From Lachnospiraceae bacterium UBA7202 (GTDB lineage: Bacteria; Bacillota; Clostridia; Lachnospirales; Lachnospiraceae), in contig DKUO01000049.1 in NCBI GenBank assembly GCA_002490705.1, forward strand, positions 5,854 to 69,853: a stretch of DNA of 64,000 nucleotides. Direction: 5' to 3'. Of this stretch, positions 62,202 through 64,000 are shown one piece after another (position 1 is the first letter of the stretch; the number at the start of each line of letters is the position of its first letter). A model generated the notes under the pieces. It was given only the letters and a program-made list of their open reading frames with translations. It made no database searches and was not told the DNA's origin. Made by a program: the position numbers and the translations under genes.

Positions 62202-62735
62202 ATGCAAATCAGTAATCATTACAATGTGCCATATCATGCTGCTGTCAAAAAGAATATGCAGGATAAAATTGACAAAACAAATTCCTCTTTCGCTGATGCC
62301 GTTGCCGCGAAAGCATCGGAAGCGGAAAACAATGAAGTGCAAAAAAAGACTTCGGCTGTTTTAGATTCGATTGGTTCTCAGGCTCCGGATGAAGTGAAAC
62401 AGGCATGGATGGAAGCGGAGGAAGAAACCGACGCATTTTTTACGGTGTTTGGTCTTTATATAAGCAAAGACGGCAAGCATGCACATATGACTCAAATGGG
62501 AATAGACCGCTTTGTCAGATGGTATAGAGGTGAATTTAATCAGAATGATCTCTTGGGAAACTCTGTGGAAAGTGCAATCAAAGCGGTAAATAAATGGATA
62601 TACGATGTGGATCATCCTCTTGACGGATCGTCTGCAAGAAGTGTGGAAGAGCGGCAGCTGATTATGAAAGAACGGGAATTTTATGAAGCGGTCCTTGATA
62701 AATTGCTACAGCTTTCGGACTCAAATAAGAGATAG
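62202..62735 (+). CDS. Hypothetical protein
   Basis: 177 residues from ATG 62202, with GGAGGGG at 62192-62198; ATG 62190 overlaps that site. It opens MQISNHYNVPYHAAVKK and is rich in Ala, Glu, Ser and Lys (about 30-60), followed by a compact region with HMTQMGIDRFVRWYRG near residue 105. No signal peptide or membrane helix. I do not recognise the family with certainty; similar Lachnospiraceae proteins of unknown function exist. It precedes a broken gene in the same unit. Confidence 0.75.
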   Translation: MQISNHYNVPYHAAVKKNMQDKIDKTNSSFADAVAAKASEAENNEVQKKTSAVLDSIGSQAPDEVKQAWMEAEEETDAFFTVFGLYISKDGKHAHMTQMGIDRFVRWYRGEFNQNDLLGNSVESAIKAVNKWIYDVDHPLDGSSARSVEERQLIMKEREFYEAVLDKLLQLSDSNKR

Positions 62736-62764
62736 GGAACAGCTATATACGGGAGGGTGATCAG

Positions 62765-63694
62765 ATGGTTTCTGGAATTGTTCATTTTGGAGAAATACAA
62801 GAGAGAGATATCGGTTTTGCAATAAGAAATAATCACAGGGACTATCAGGAGAGAGTCCGGCAGTTAGGATTGACCGCGGAAAAGAAATGGGATTGACAGG
62901 ATTCCATATATGACTGTATGACGGATTTTTATGCGGGAAAGATCAGCGAAAGCGATGTGAAGGATTATCTGGAAGAATGTTGTGTTTCCATGAGGATATA
63001 CAGAACACAGCAATGTCAGACGTCCGGGTATAATGCAACGGATAATCAGCAGATTGTGAGTGAGGTGTACGAGGTCTTTGCGAAGATGAACGCGAGAGCG
63101 GCCCGGAATGCAAATTATGAGGAGGGGCTGGCTGAAAATCAGGCCTATGGCGGCAGGAGTGACGATTGGGTTTATTACAATTCGGATTATTATTATCAAT
63201 GTGAGGAAACGAAAGGGCTGCTGCGGCAGGCTGCCGGGTATGTGACAGATAAGTGGGAGATTCCGGCTGTCGATTATGAACAGATAGAACAAAATACGAT
63301 ATTTACATTAGATGGAAAGCTTGATTTTAACAGCTGCTGGAACTGGGAATACAGAAACCAGGTGGGCGGCAGCAGCATGGAAGATGAGTCGGTGGCGCCT
63401 CCTGAAACTTGCAAGTTCTTTTTCAAAGAGAATTCTTTTCCGAAGGACGGTACTTTGTGGGTTTCTCTGAATGGTGACCGGAAGGATGTGGATGTTCCTT
63501 TCTACATATCTCATACGAGCTTAGAAGGGCAGATCTATCGTGTGCAGGATCTGTTAGAGGATGGTTTTATGGAACAGGAAGATCATAAAAAATACAGCGG
63601 CTTTTTAAGCGAGCTTACCGTGTTTACGACGTGGTATGCCCATGAGAGCGGACTGATTGATCGGTTTGGGAATCAGGTCCCGCGGTTTGCGTAA
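62765..63694 (+). pseudogene. Hypothetical gene interrupted by an in-frame TGA
   Basis: ATG 62765, behind GGGAGGG, encodes MVSGIVHFGEIQERDIGFAI and 23 more residues, then a TGA at 62894-62896. The same frame continues as QDSIYDCMTDFYAGKISESD through 63694 (next ATG 62918 has no ribosome binding site), with a conserved-looking body (SDDWVYYNSDYYYQCEE). The simplest reading is a nonsense mutation; suppression or internal restart is possible. The whole product would be 309 codons. Family unknown. Confidence 0.7.
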
Positions 63695-64000
63695 GATAGA
63701 GGATAATATGAAATCAGGCATCGTAATACACGAAGCTGGTTTCATATCTTCACGGATTTTCTTAAATGTCTATAAATATCAATGTTTTCAATACCTTGCG
63801 GGATTTGAGGTCTCATAAAAGTTCATGTGGATTTTTATATATCCATGTCAAATTGGTGCGGTAATATTCAGGAGAAGGAGTGCTAACACAGGGAAAGGTC
63901 AATAACTGAAAGGTTGTTGATCTTTTACTGATTTTAGAGTACAGGGAATTTGAAAAACCTTTAGTATTACATATCGTTGACAATATGGCATATTTGCCAT
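63695..64000. other. Right-end intergenic region
   Basis: No gene was found in these ~306 bases. A weak stem (ATGAAATCAG with CTGGTTTCAT, about 63707-63744) follows the broken gene, a terminator-like hairpin lies at 63897-63926, and the window ends in a short palindrome (ATGGCATATTTGCCAT). Confidence 0.5.
63897..63926 (+). terminator. Probable intrinsic terminator
   Basis: GGTCAATAAC (63897-63906) and GTTGTTGATC (63913-63922) pair over ten positions with two G-U pairs, followed by TTTT. Confidence 0.5.

Noticed and set aside
62894..62896. Selenocysteine codon
   Set aside because: No SECIS-like hairpin directly after the TGA and no selenoprotein motif around it; a nonsense mutation is simpler.
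1..64000. CRISPR arrays, tRNA or rRNA genes
   Set aside because: Looked for regularly spaced repeats and tRNA-like cloverleaf sequences on both strands; none seen, though a covariance search could not be run.

Overview
The window looks like a chromosome segment of a Gram-positive gut Clostridia, most likely Lachnospiraceae. The evidence is the SCIFF ranthipeptide gene beside its radical-SAM maturase and a TIGR04086 membrane protein, the order priA-def-fmt-metallopeptidase-rsmB-rlmN-prpC-prkC-rsgA, a DAP-type MurE, and strong AGGAGG ribosome binding sites. No tRNA, rRNA or CRISPR array was seen.

Layout. (1) About 1-23,690 is an AT-richer accessory island. It opens with a partial minus-strand gene. 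A consensus promoter at 545-573 then leads into a run of same-strand, mostly overlapping or abutting genes that ends at a strong terminator at 17,828-17,866. In order these are: two unknown proteins sharing an NTQIGYI motif, a small HTH protein, an AAA_13-like ATPase, a PLD-DEAH helicase, a 58-residue gene, a DndD-like zinc-hook ATPase, a Dnd-associated-4-like protein, two D12 adenine methylases, a recognition-domain-only AlwI/BspD6I-family protein, an EVE-domain McrB, McrC, a RhuM-like DNA-binding protein and a Doc-type Fic protein. (2) 17.9-22.2 kb holds mobility genes: a GC-richer remnant with two overlapping tyrosine recombinases (minus strand), a headless serine recombinase and an intact large serine recombinase, followed by an XRE-like/unknown gene pair. 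(3) At about 23.69 kb the island abuts a helicase gene that has lost its N-terminal half. A broken ATPase and a self-standing Fic gene with a repeated operator follow. (4) 26.98-51.86 kb is core housekeeping: hisS-aspS, sseB-like, phosphatase, CorC-like, SCIFF cluster, secDF, recJ, and the murE-to-rsgA gene group. (5) 51.9-58.1 kb carries a MoxR-DUF58-transglutaminase operon plus a secreted protein. (6) 58.2-63.9 kb is a decaying accessory zone: DUF4143 ATPase, frameshifted DUF3793 gene at a perfect palindrome, methyltransferase remnant, sortase-B substrate tail with class B sortase, an antitoxin with an internally deleted toxin, and a two-gene flagellar-style unit whose second gene is cut by an in-frame TGA.

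How it fits together. The first 18 kb reads as one very large defence transcription unit in which several modules are stitched end to end. Its most unusual part is the middle: two methylases able to mark both strands of an asymmetric site, next to a protein that keeps only the DNA-recognition half of an AlwI-type enzyme and lacks the nuclease half, followed immediately by McrBC, which could supply the motor and nuclease. The Fic/RhuM pair at the distal end could act as a dormancy or guard module. These functional links are inference from gene order and motifs.
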